This document shows positions 1-5,964 of a stretch of 5,964 bases of DNA, piece by piece. Made by a program: the position numbers and the translations under genes. Numbering within the stretch: position 1 is the first letter of the stretch; the number at the start of each line of letters is the position of its first letter. This DNA is from JBDKJS01 sp039806065. Lineage in GTDB: Bacteria > Bacteroidota > Bacteroidia > AKYH767-A > 2013-40CM-41-45. The stretch spans positions 1 to 5,964 of the forward strand of contig JBDKJS010000210.1 of the NCBI GenBank assembly GCA_039806065.1. The letters run 5' to 3'. Below the pieces are notes generated by a model. That model did no database searches, was not told where the DNA came from, and saw only the letters and a list, made by a program, of their open reading frames with translations.

Positions 1-1
1 A

Positions 2-28
2 AAAGAAAATAATTTTTCTGTTGCTTAG
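2..28 (+). CDS. possible 3' end of an upstream gene (partial)
   Basis: One + strand frame is open from the left edge and ends at TAG (26-28), giving the tail KENNFSVA. It would end 16 bp before the thioesterase start codon, a spacing that suits a co-transcribed upstream gene. Eight codons are far too few to identify a product or to show that this frame is coding, and the thioesterase frame is also open to the window edge. This is an inference from position only. Confidence 0.22.
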   Translation, partial: KENNFSVA

Positions 29-44
29 TCGAAATTTTTTATAC

Positions 45-452
45 ATGTATTCACACGAAATTAAGCTCAGAGTTAGGTATGCCGAAACAGATAAAATGGG
101 TTATGTCTATTATGGCAACTATGCTATATATTTTGAAGTTGCCCGAGTAGAAGCACTGCGTGCATTGGGAATGGACTATAAATCAATGGAGGATGATGGC
201 ATCATGCTGCCGGTGCATTCATTTGATATTAAATATTTGAAGCCGGCATATTACGATCAAGAGCTGACCATTGTGTGCAACATCTTACAAATGCCTACTA
301 CGCGGTTAGTATTTGAATATAAAACTTATAATGCAGAAGGAATCCTGCTCAATACTGCCAATACTACGTTGGTTTTTGTGAACGCACATAGCGGCAGACC
401 AACACCTCCACCAGAATTTTTAGTAAAGCAATTGAAAGTGTTTTTTAATTAG
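45..452 (+). CDS. acyl-CoA thioesterase, YbgC/4HBT hotdog family
   Basis: A 135-residue single-domain hotdog thioesterase, predicted to hydrolyse acyl-CoA thioesters in the cytoplasm. The N-terminal signature RYAETDKMGYVYYGNY (residues 11-26) matches the YbgC/4-hydroxybenzoyl-CoA thioesterase motif. Asp16 lies where the catalytic Asp of this family sits. The following ARVEALRALG helix and the FDIKYLKPAYYDQEL strand are also typical, and the length is normal for the family. The frame stays open upstream to a TTG at 21 and beyond. The ATG at 45 is preferred because the motif then falls at the usual distance from the N-terminus, and the extra residues would be an unconserved hydrophobic stretch. 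There is no Shine-Dalgarno, as is usual in Bacteroidota. The 3' end overlaps the convergent rel gene by 8 bp. In Proteobacteria, YbgC is linked to tol-pal, but nothing of that kind is visible here. The substrate cannot be assigned. Confidence 0.9.
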   Translation: MYSHEIKLRVRYAETDKMGYVYYGNYAIYFEVARVEALRALGMDYKSMEDDGIMLPVHSFDIKYLKPAYYDQELTIVCNILQMPTTRLVFEYKTYNAEGILLNTANTTLVFVNAHSGRPTPPPEFLVKQLKVFFN

Positions 453-2652
453 TGTTCAATCCATCAATTCTACTAGTAGTAAGAATGCCATTAATGTCTT
501 TTAGGCGGGCCATTAATTTAGTAAGATGATTGGTATCATTTACAAAAAGCATGATAGTGCCTTCAAACATGCCATCATTGCTTTCAATATTAAGGCTGCG
601 CATGTTCACCTTCATATCGCTACTAATTACCTTGCTAATGTTGTTCACCACTCCTACGGCATCTAATCCCGTTAGTCGTATTCCGGCTAAGAAAGCTATT
701 TGTTGTTGATTGGTCCAGCGGGCTTTTACAATTCTATAGGCATGATTGCTCATCATATTCATCGCATTAGGACAGTTTACTCGGTGTATTTTTATTCCTT
801 CATTGATTGTAATAAAACCGAATACATCATCTCCAGGGATAGGGTTGCAACAGGGGGAAAGCTTGTAATCTATCTTCGATAAGTTTTCTCCTATTACGAG
901 CATGTCACTTTTGCCCCTAACATTCTTCACTATTTGTTCAAGGGTAGGTGCCGCTTCTAATTTAGCTTCAGGCTTCGGCTTAATATGTCCTTTATCGGCC
1001 ACAAATTCTTTAAGGTCTGAAATGTCTAGTATTTCCATAGCTATCCTATAAAATAAGTCCTGACTGTTTGGGATTCGGTAGAATGCTAGCAATTCATTAA
1101 TATTTTCATTGTTGAAAGGAATTTTTAAGTGCCTAAATTTTCGTTCTAAAATTTCCTTTCCATCATCAGCTATTCTTTTCTTTTCATCTTTAAGTGATGC
1201 TTTTATTTTTGATTTGGCTTTAGCGGTAACTACAAAATTGAGCCAATCTTCTTTGGGTGTTTGCTTGGTGCTGGTAAGTATTTCTACTTGATCACCACTT
1301 CTAAGTTGGTGGCTAAGGGGTACCAATTTGTGATTTACCTTTGCTCCTATACATTTACTTCCCAGCTGAGAGTGAATTTCAAAGGCAAAATCAAGTGCAG
1401 TTGCACTTGCCGGTAAGGTTCGTAAATCGCCATTCGGGGTAAATACAAAAATATCTTCTGCAAATAGATTGAGTTTAAAATCGTCAATAAATTCTAGCGC
1501 ATTTGAATCAGCGCTTTCCAGCATTTCCCTTATTTTTCCAATCCATTCATCAATAGCAGTTTCGTGCGCACTTTCCTTATATTTCCAATGAGCAGCGTAA
1601 CCCTTTTCTGCAATCTCATCCATTCTATTACTTCTTATTTGCACTTCTACCCATTTGCCACTTGGTCCCATCACAGTGGTGTGTAAGCTTTCATAGCCGG
1701 TTGATTTGGGTGTTGAAATCCAATCGCGCAATCTGTCAGGGTTAGGGTGATAGAAATCAGTAACTGCCGAATAGGCTCTCCAACATGCTGCTTTTTCCTC
1801 CTCTTCGTTTTTTACTTTAAGTATGATTCTAATAGCGAAAAGATCAAAAATTTCTTCAAAGCCCACACCCTGTTTCTTCATCTTACTATAAATTGAATTG
1901 ATGGATTTAAGCCTGCTCTTGATTTCAAATTTAAATCCTTGCTGGGTTAGTGCATCATCAATAGGCGTTACAAATTCATTGATAAACTTATTACGTTCCT
2001 TTTTACTTTGTTGAATTTTGTCAGTGATTGAATTGAAAACTTCTGGTTCAGTATATTTTAGCGACAAATCTTCCAATTCACTTTTAAAGGCATACAGACC
2101 CAATCGATGAGCCAGTGGTGCATAAAGAAATGCAGTTTCTCCTGAAATTTTTAATTGTTTATCTCTGGGCATGCTATCGAGCGTGCGCATGTTGTTAAGC
2201 CTATCGGCAAGCTTAATAAGGATTACGTGAATGTCGTCACTGAGTGTGAGCAGCATCTTTCTAAAATTCTCTGCCTGAATACTAGATCCGGTATAAAATA
2301 CTCCCGATATTTTAGTAAGGCCATCAACTATGGTGGCCACTTTTTTTCCAAAATTTTTCTCGATATCAGTAAGGGTAATATGGGTATCTTCAACAGTATC
2401 GTGGAGTAGTGCACATACTATTGCAGTGGTTCCCAATCCAATTTCTTCAGCACAAATTTGGGCAACTGCAAGTGGGTGAAGTATATACGGCTCACCAGAT
2501 TTTCTACGCATGTCTTTATGCGCATCAAGCGCAATTTGGAAGGCCAGCCGAATAATTTTTTTATCCCCTTCCTTAATATAGTTTTTACCAGCTCGCAACA
2601 GTGCCCGGTAATGTTTTAATATTAATTGTTTGTCTTGTTCTTTGCTATTCAT
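445..2652 (-). CDS. rel: bifunctional (p)ppGpp synthetase/hydrolase (Rel/SpoT)
   Basis: A 735-residue long RelA/SpoT homologue that makes and degrades the alarmone (p)ppGpp in the cytoplasm and mediates the stringent response. The domains appear in canonical order. The HD hydrolase has His59, the His84-Asp85 pair in LLHDTVEDT, and Asp150 in KLADRLNNMRTL, so its metal-binding set looks intact. The synthetase has FDLFAIR (Asp270), STPKSTGYESLHTT (Tyr320) and VEVQIR (Glu336). The TGS domain starts near residue 398 (EDIFVFTPNG). The conserved Cys region is SPCCNPIPGD (601-602) plus HRVNC (623-627). A C-terminal ACT domain covers about 656-735. The switch motif between strands is RLRD (307-310). 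This is the basic RxKD-like form seen in bifunctional enzymes, not the acidic ExDD form of monofunctional RelA. Both activities are therefore expected. The ATG at 2652 fits the family N-terminus and has no Shine-Dalgarno. An inverted repeat lies 2 nt upstream of the start codon. The gene diverges from apaG and converges on the thioesterase gene. Confidence 0.97.
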   Translation of the reverse strand: MNSKEQDKQLILKHYRALLRAGKNYIKEGDKKIIRLAFQIALDAHKDMRRKSGEPYILHPLAVAQICAEEIGLGTTAIVCALLHDTVEDTHITLTDIEKNFGKKVATIVDGLTKISGVFYTGSSIQAENFRKMLLTLSDDIHVILIKLADRLNNMRTLDSMPRDKQLKISGETAFLYAPLAHRLGLYAFKSELEDLSLKYTEPEVFNSITDKIQQSKKERNKFINEFVTPIDDALTQQGFKFEIKSRLKSINSIYSKMKKQGVGFEEIFDLFAIRIILKVKNEEEEKAACWRAYSAVTDFYHPNPDRLRDWISTPKSTGYESLHTTVMGPSGKWVEVQIRSNRMDEIAEKGYAAHWKYKESAHETAIDEWIGKIREMLESADSNALEFIDDFKLNLFAEDIFVFTPNGDLRTLPASATALDFAFEIHSQLGSKCIGAKVNHKLVPLSHQLRSGDQVEILTSTKQTPKEDWLNFVVTAKAKSKIKASLKDEKKRIADDGKEILERKFRHLKIPFNNENINELLAFYRIPNSQDLFYRIAMEILDISDLKEFVADKGHIKPKPEAKLEAAPTLEQIVKNVRGKSDMLVIGENLSKIDYKLSPCCNPIPGDDVFGFITINEGIKIHRVNCPNAMNMMSNHAYRIVKARWTNQQQIAFLAGIRLTGLDAVGVVNNISKVISSDMKVNMRSLNIESNDGMFEGTIMLFVNDTNHLTKLMARLKDINGILTTSRIDGLNTN

Positions 2653-2654
2653 AA

Positions 2655-2703
2655 TTGATCATTACGAAGTTAATTGTTTATTTCTATTAAACTTCATGAT
2701 CAA
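2655..2703. repeat. imperfect inverted repeat upstream of rel
   Basis: The left arm is TTGATCAT (2655-2662), a 3-nt bulge (2663-2665) and GAAGTT (2666-2671). The right arm is AACTTC (2690-2695) directly followed by ATGATCAA (2696-2703). The arms pair over 8 + 6 bp around an 18-nt A/T-rich spacer. The repeat ends 2 nt before the rel start codon. In rel mRNA it could form a hairpin beside the start. As DNA it could be an operator: a one-mismatch Bacteroidota -7 element for rel (TAACTTCG read on the minus strand, 2672-2665) lies within the left arm. The pairing is seen directly; the regulatory role is inference. Confidence 0.5.
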
Positions 2704-2810
2704 TAAGCATTTTTAAGATCTTTTCTCCATCCTTTCACCCATTATTTGCCATCTTTCATCCAATCCGTGGCCTTGTTTACAACCCCGTATTAGTGGCTCG
2801 TCAAAAATTG

Positions 2811-2841
2811 TTTTGTTGAATGTAAGTGTTTGTTACTTTTG
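2811..2841 (+). promoter_or_regulatory. Bacteroidota-type promoter for apaG
   Basis: TACTTTTG at 2834-2841 is an exact match to the Bacteroidota -7 consensus TAnnTTTG. TTTTG at 2811-2815 is a fitting -33 element, with 18 bp between it and the -7 box. Transcription would begin around 2845-2850, leaving a leader of about 15 nt before the ATG at 2863. This placement argues against the in-frame TTG at 2830, which would lie upstream of the transcript start. A TTGATCAT copy (2839-2846) overlaps the end of the -7 element and the predicted start site. Confidence 0.6.
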
Positions 2842-2862
2842 ATCATCATAATTTTTCAACCC

Positions 2863-3249
2863 ATGATTACGCAAGTTACCTCAGGCATTAAAATTTCAGT
2901 AGAAACCTATTACAGACCCGACCAAAGCAATGCTTTGATCAATCAGCACATATTCGCTTACAGAATTTCTATAACCAACAATAGCGATTATAGTATTCAG
3001 CTGAAAAGGAGGCATTGGTTTATTCTTGATAGTAATGCCACCAATAGAGAAGTGGAAGGTGAAGGAGTTATTGGAGAGCAACCCATTATAGGAGTAGGTG
3101 AAACTTACCAATATGTAAGCGGCTGTAACCTTGATTCAGAAATTGGCAAGATGTATGGAACTTATATGATGGAGCGATTAATAGACAAGAAAAATTTTTA
3201 CGTTAAAATTCCTGAGTTTAGTTTAGTAGTTCCATTCAAACTCAATTAA
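2863..3249 (+). CDS. apaG: ApaG domain protein (DUF525)
   Basis: A 128-residue protein, the usual ApaG length, with the family pattern end to end. It has FAYRISITN (31-39), the LKRRHWFI strand (47-54), VEGEGVIGEQPII (64-76) containing the GxGxxG motif at 66-71, and GETYQYVSGC (79-88). It then has GTYMMERL and a C-terminal PEFSLVVPF strand. ApaG proteins are small fibronectin-III-like beta sandwiches whose molecular role is not settled. In enterobacteria the gene sits with ksgA and apaH, linking it to rRNA maturation and Ap4A turnover. The same fold is found as a domain in eukaryotic F-box and PolDIP2 proteins. The ATG at 2863 is chosen over the in-frame TTG at 2830 because of the E. coli-like N-terminus and the promoter position. 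The gene is divergent from rel and closed by an intrinsic terminator, so it is probably monocistronic. Confidence 0.95.
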   Translation: MITQVTSGIKISVETYYRPDQSNALINQHIFAYRISITNNSDYSIQLKRRHWFILDSNATNREVEGEGVIGEQPIIGVGETYQYVSGCNLDSEIGKMYGTYMMERLIDKKNFYVKIPEFSLVVPFKLN

Positions 3250-3270
3250 AGATGCCATAACATTTCAATT

Positions 3271-3305
3271 AAAAAAAATGCTCGGTTAAGCCGAGCATTT
3301 TTTTT
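3271..3305 (+). terminator. intrinsic terminator after apaG
   Basis: The perfect 8-bp stem ATGCTCGG (3278-3285) / CCGAGCAT (3291-3298) closes a 5-nt loop and is followed by a run of eight T (3298-3305). An upstream run of eight A (3271-3278) can pair with the T tract, lengthening the stem to about 15 bp. This makes it nearly symmetric and potentially active in both directions. It begins 21 bp after the apaG stop and separates apaG from the secreted propeller gene. Confidence 0.9.
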
Positions 3306-3377
3306 GTAAGAAATTTTGGCGATCTCTTTTTTCATAAAAATAATTGATTGTATTTTTATTGCAATCGCTTTTAAAGG

Positions 3378-3404
3378 ATGCTGCTGCAACAGTTAAGATC
3401 ATGA
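3378..3404 (+). other. possible 8-codon leader ORF (MLLQQLRS)
   Basis: An ATG at 3378 opens an 8-codon frame whose TGA (3402-3404) overlaps the ATG of the downstream secreted protein at 3401 (sequence ATGA). Such an overlap is the classic arrangement for translational coupling. The frame has no recognisable start signal of its own, and AAAGG touches the ATG directly, too close to serve as a ribosome-binding site. It may be a chance ORF. Confidence 0.2.
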
Positions 3405-5890
3405 GGTTAGTATCCATTTATTTATTGTTGTTATTGATTGGTGAAATTGGCCTTGCACAAGTTGCCAGTTTTAAAGCATATGGTCCCGGAGGAGGAGGTG
3501 CTATGTTTGCCCCATCCATAGATCCGCATGATGATGACCATTTTTTTGTTGCATCAGATATGAGCCCACTTTTCGAAACCCATAACTATGGCAAGAGCTA
3601 TCAAACTGTAGCTGCACAGGTATTTCAGTCTGGTGTTTATAGCCGAATAGGTTTTACCAATAATAGTAACACATGCTACGCCATTGACTATACCGGTGAT
3701 ATAGCTAAAGGAGTAAAGTCTATCAATCAAGGTTCAAGTTGGCAAGAAATGCAAGGAACCAATGCCATCAATGATGCCTTACTTTTTTTGAAACCGAATT
3801 ATCATAACAGCCTGCAACTCTTGGTGGCTACTTATGATCGTTTGTATTTTTCAAATGATGGCGGTGTAAGTTTTAGCAGTGTTCATCAAGCTGCCAATGC
3901 AAGTATTGGTTTGGTGGTAGGAGGTGCATTTTATGAAGGAGCCAATATTTATGTGGGTACTAATGATGGATTACTCATTTCAAATGATAGTGGTGCTAGT
4001 TTTTCAATCGAATCATTTACAGGAATACCTTCTGGTAAATCTATTTATGCTCTAGCAGGTGCCCACGAAAGAGATACTACTCGATTATATGTGATAGTTG
4101 CTAATTCCAATGACCTATATGCAGGAATAGGTGGGCAAGATTATTGGCAACTCTATAAAGGAATTTATGCATTGGACATAGGTAGTACATCTTGGCAATA
4201 CAAATCTTCAGGGATAGCACCTAATCTAGAATTTTTGATGATGTTAGATTGCAAGCCCACCGACATTGATACTATTTATGCAGCAGGCAGCAATGATATT
4301 GCCATGCCCAATGTATTCAGATCTACCAATGGAGGAAACAATTGGACTAAAAACTTTTTTGCCTTGAATAACCAAAATGTGAATACTGGTTGGTGTGGTC
4401 AGGGGGGGGATAGAGGGTGGAGCTATGCTGAGTGTGTGTTTGGACTGGCGGTGTCTCCTGTTAATTCATCAAAGGTGGTCATTACAGATTATGGGTTTGT
4501 GCATACCACAGCGAATGGAGGAAACTCTTGGCAGCAAGCTTATGTAGATTCCACTACTGCTAATTCAGCTAATGTAAATATAACACCGGGCAGTGCATAT
4601 AAAAGTTCAGGATTAGAAAACACAAGTTGTTGGCAATTATTTTGGGCATCAAACAATACCATCATTGGTGCTTATAGTGATATAAAAATGTCATTGAGCA
4701 AGGATGCCGGACAAACATGGAGTTTTAATTATAGTGGCCATACAGAAAACACGATGTATCGTGTGGTGAAAAATATTTCATCAAATACCCTATATGCGGC
4801 TACCAGCAGCATTCATGATTTGTACCAAAGCACACGACTTCAAGATGCCATACTGGATGATGCTAGTGCCACTGGCCGTATTTTATTTTCAACCAATCAA
4901 GGTAGTAGCTGGCAGGTAATGAAAGATTTTGGCCATCCGGTATATTGGCTTGCAGTAGATCCTAATAATACTAATAGAATGTATGCCTCGGTGGTTAATA
5001 AAACACAAAATGAAGGAGGTATATGGGTGAGTAATAATATAAACTTAGGATCAGGTGCTACCTGGGTGCGTCTCAATCCACCCGGTCGAACGGAAGGCCA
5101 TCCAGGAACAATTACCGTTTTAAATAATGGAACAGTATTGTGTAGTTTTAATGCCAGAAGAAATGCAAGTGGAGCTTTTACCGCAAGCAGCGGGGTGTTT
5201 CTTTACAATCCGGGATTGCAGCAGTGGAGCGACAAATCATCACCATCCATGTTTTACTGGACAAAGGATGTGGTTTTAGACCCAAGCGACCCCATGCAAC
5301 AAACTTGGTATGCTGGTGTTTGGAGTGGGTGGGGCGGAGCAGCCAATGGTTTAGGTGGGTTGTATAAAACTACCGATGGCGGAATGAATTGGACGCGAGT
5401 TTTCAATGCTGATAGGGTAAGCTCCTGTACCTTTGACCCGCTTAATAGTCAAGCCATGTACATTACCACGGCCCATGATGGCCTACATTATACAAGCAAT
5501 ATCAATGCTTCCTTTCCCAATATTGTTCGCATCAATGACTATAAATTTCGCCAACCTGAGCGGGTGTTCTTCAACCCCTATGATCCAAACCAAGTATGGG
5601 TGACATCATTCGGGAACGGAATTGTATGCAGTGAAAATAATATTACCACAGCCCTATCTAACCTTTATGATAACAATAGGATGGCTTATTTTGATAGGGA
5701 GCGAAAAGAAATTTGTATAAAAGAAATGGATGCTTGCATGCAACCAAAACTTTACAATGCCTCTGGAAGCCTTATGGATATTGACTTTCATGGTATGTGT
5801 AGTAATGTTTCTTTCTTGAAACCTGGTATTTATATATTAGTATATAATAAAAGAAATAGATTAATTAGCCAAAAATTATTGATTTTTTAA
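3401..5890 (+). CDS. secreted Asp-box beta-propeller protein, GH74-like, with T9SS sorting domain
   Basis: An 829-residue exported protein. Residues 1-19 form a signal peptide with a leucine-rich core (LLLLLIG) and likely cleavage after GLA19. The mature N-terminus has GPGGGG (28-33) and FVASDMSPLF (49-58), resembling the first blade of GH74 xyloglucanase-like propellers. Asp53 would correspond to their catalytic base. Asp-box motifs (S/T-x-D/N-x-G-x-x-W/F) occur at 107-114, 151-158, 194-201, 308-315, 370-377, 433-440, 497-504 and 657-664, with a degenerate copy at 61-68, indicating one or two beta-propellers. The last ~75 residues (LYNASGSL, then SFLKPGIYILVYN and QKLLIF) match a type A T9SS sorting domain, so the protein should cross the outer membrane and be released or surface-anchored. 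Sialidase is unlikely because no RIP motif is seen. A second GH74 catalytic acid could not be placed, so enzyme activity is uncertain. The in-frame TTG at 3344 would bury the signal peptide behind 19 residues, so the ATG at 3401 is used. No good promoter was found; TATTTTTA (3351-3358) is a one-mismatch -7 candidate without a convincing -33. Confidence 0.9.
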   Translation: MRLVSIYLLLLLIGEIGLAQVASFKAYGPGGGGAMFAPSIDPHDDDHFFVASDMSPLFETHNYGKSYQTVAAQVFQSGVYSRIGFTNNSNTCYAIDYTGDIAKGVKSINQGSSWQEMQGTNAINDALLFLKPNYHNSLQLLVATYDRLYFSNDGGVSFSSVHQAANASIGLVVGGAFYEGANIYVGTNDGLLISNDSGASFSIESFTGIPSGKSIYALAGAHERDTTRLYVIVANSNDLYAGIGGQDYWQLYKGIYALDIGSTSWQYKSSGIAPNLEFLMMLDCKPTDIDTIYAAGSNDIAMPNVFRSTNGGNNWTKNFFALNNQNVNTGWCGQGGDRGWSYAECVFGLAVSPVNSSKVVITDYGFVHTTANGGNSWQQAYVDSTTANSANVNITPGSAYKSSGLENTSCWQLFWASNNTIIGAYSDIKMSLSKDAGQTWSFNYSGHTENTMYRVVKNISSNTLYAATSSIHDLYQSTRLQDAILDDASATGRILFSTNQGSSWQVMKDFGHPVYWLAVDPNNTNRMYASVVNKTQNEGGIWVSNNINLGSGATWVRLNPPGRTEGHPGTITVLNNGTVLCSFNARRNASGAFTASSGVFLYNPGLQQWSDKSSPSMFYWTKDVVLDPSDPMQQTWYAGVWSGWGGAANGLGGLYKTTDGGMNWTRVFNADRVSSCTFDPLNSQAMYITTAHDGLHYTSNINASFPNIVRINDYKFRQPERVFFNPYDPNQVWVTSFGNGIVCSENNITTALSNLYDNNRMAYFDRERKEICIKEMDACMQPKLYNASGSLMDIDFHGMCSNVSFLKPGIYILVYNKRNRLISQKLLIF
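4402..4409 (+). repeat. G8 homopolymer inside the propeller gene
   Basis: Eight consecutive G residues span the codons for Gln334-Gly-Gly-Asp337 (CAG GGG GGG GAT). A gain or loss of one G would shift the frame and remove the second half of the propeller and the C-terminal sorting domain. The run is directly visible. Use as a slippage switch is inference. Confidence 0.85.
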
Positions 5891-5910
5891 AGGCGATTAA
5901 GTCAAAAAAA

Positions 5911-5964
5911 ATGAATAGTGAATACGGTTTTTCAGAGGGAAATAGGTACTTATGGCAATTAACA
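5911..5964 (+). CDS. 5' end of a downstream gene (partial)
   Basis: An ATG at 5911 opens a frame that runs to the window edge (18 codons, MNSEYGFSEGNRYLWQLT). It is preceded by the A-rich stretch GTCAAAAAAA, a typical Bacteroidota translation-start context. It begins 20 bp after the propeller stop, and no hairpin terminator lies between, so co-transcription is plausible. There is no signal peptide in the visible part, which suggests a cytoplasmic protein. Too little is present to recognise a family. Confidence 0.5.
   Translation, partial: MNSEYGFSEGNRYLWQLT

Noticed and set aside
470..479. 10-bp palindrome CTACTAGTAG near the end of rel
   Set aside because: It lies inside the rel coding sequence with no GC-rich stem or T tract, so it is neither a terminator nor a convincing operator.
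700..1291. 60-codon + strand open frames at 700-882 and 1109-1291 opposite rel
   Set aside because: They lie antisense to strongly conserved rel coding sequence and show no recognisable protein features.
2155..2409. 84-codon + strand frame opposite the rel HD domain
   Set aside because: It is a shadow of the conserved rel frame with no domain pattern.
2923..2937. Inverted repeat CAAAGCA-A-TGCTTTG inside apaG
   Set aside because: It is short, lies in the coding region (codons around Gln21 to Leu25), and has no T tract or regulatory position; it is probably due to codon use.
2896..3111. 71-codon minus-strand frame inside apaG
   Set aside because: It is entirely antisense to the conserved ApaG sequence, with no start context or family pattern.
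3401..5890. Sialidase (neuraminidase) identity for the Asp-box protein
   Set aside because: Asp-boxes occur in many propellers. The sialidase RIP motif and arginine triad are not seen, and the N-terminus is closer to GH74-type proteins.
1..5964. CRISPR arrays, tRNA or rRNA genes, insertion sequences
   Set aside because: No spaced direct repeats, no tRNA or rRNA-like sequence, and no transposase or terminal inverted repeats were found.

Overview
The window looks like a piece of a Bacteroidota chromosome. It is AT-rich, and its genes lack Shine-Dalgarno sequences and start behind A/T-rich leaders. One promoter matches the Bacteroidota -7/-33 pattern (TAnnTTTG with an upstream TTTG). The large secreted protein ends in a type IX secretion (T9SS) type A sorting domain, a hallmark of this phylum. 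The genus cannot be read from the sequence.

Layout, left to right. (1) The first 28 bases may be the last codons of an upstream + strand gene. (2) A small hotdog-fold acyl-CoA thioesterase of the YbgC/4HBT type (45-452, +). (3) A full-length Rel/SpoT-type (p)ppGpp synthetase/hydrolase (445-2652, -), convergent with the thioesterase and overlapping it by 8 bp. (4) A 210-bp divergent intergenic region (2653-2862). It holds an imperfect inverted repeat just upstream of the rel start codon and a good Bacteroidota promoter for the next gene. The 8-mer TTGATCAT occurs three times between 2655 and 2846. (5) apaG (2863-3249, +), followed by a strong intrinsic terminator (3271-3305). (6) A large secreted Asp-box beta-propeller protein (3401-5890, +), distantly like GH74 proteins, with an N-terminal signal peptide and a C-terminal T9SS sorting domain. 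(7) The first 18 codons of another gene (5911 to the window end, +), 20 bp downstream with no terminator between.

Functionally, rel (stringent response) and apaG (a family often found with Ap4A and rRNA-maturation genes) are housekeeping or stress genes that share a divergent control region. The thioesterase is a separate small metabolic gene. The propeller protein belongs to the exported, cell-surface repertoire and begins a new transcription unit after the terminator.

No clear new multi-gene system is visible. The observations most worth a second look are the inverted repeat and repeated TTGATCAT sites between rel and apaG, the run of eight G inside the secreted propeller gene, and an 8-codon leader ORF whose stop overlaps that gene's start codon.
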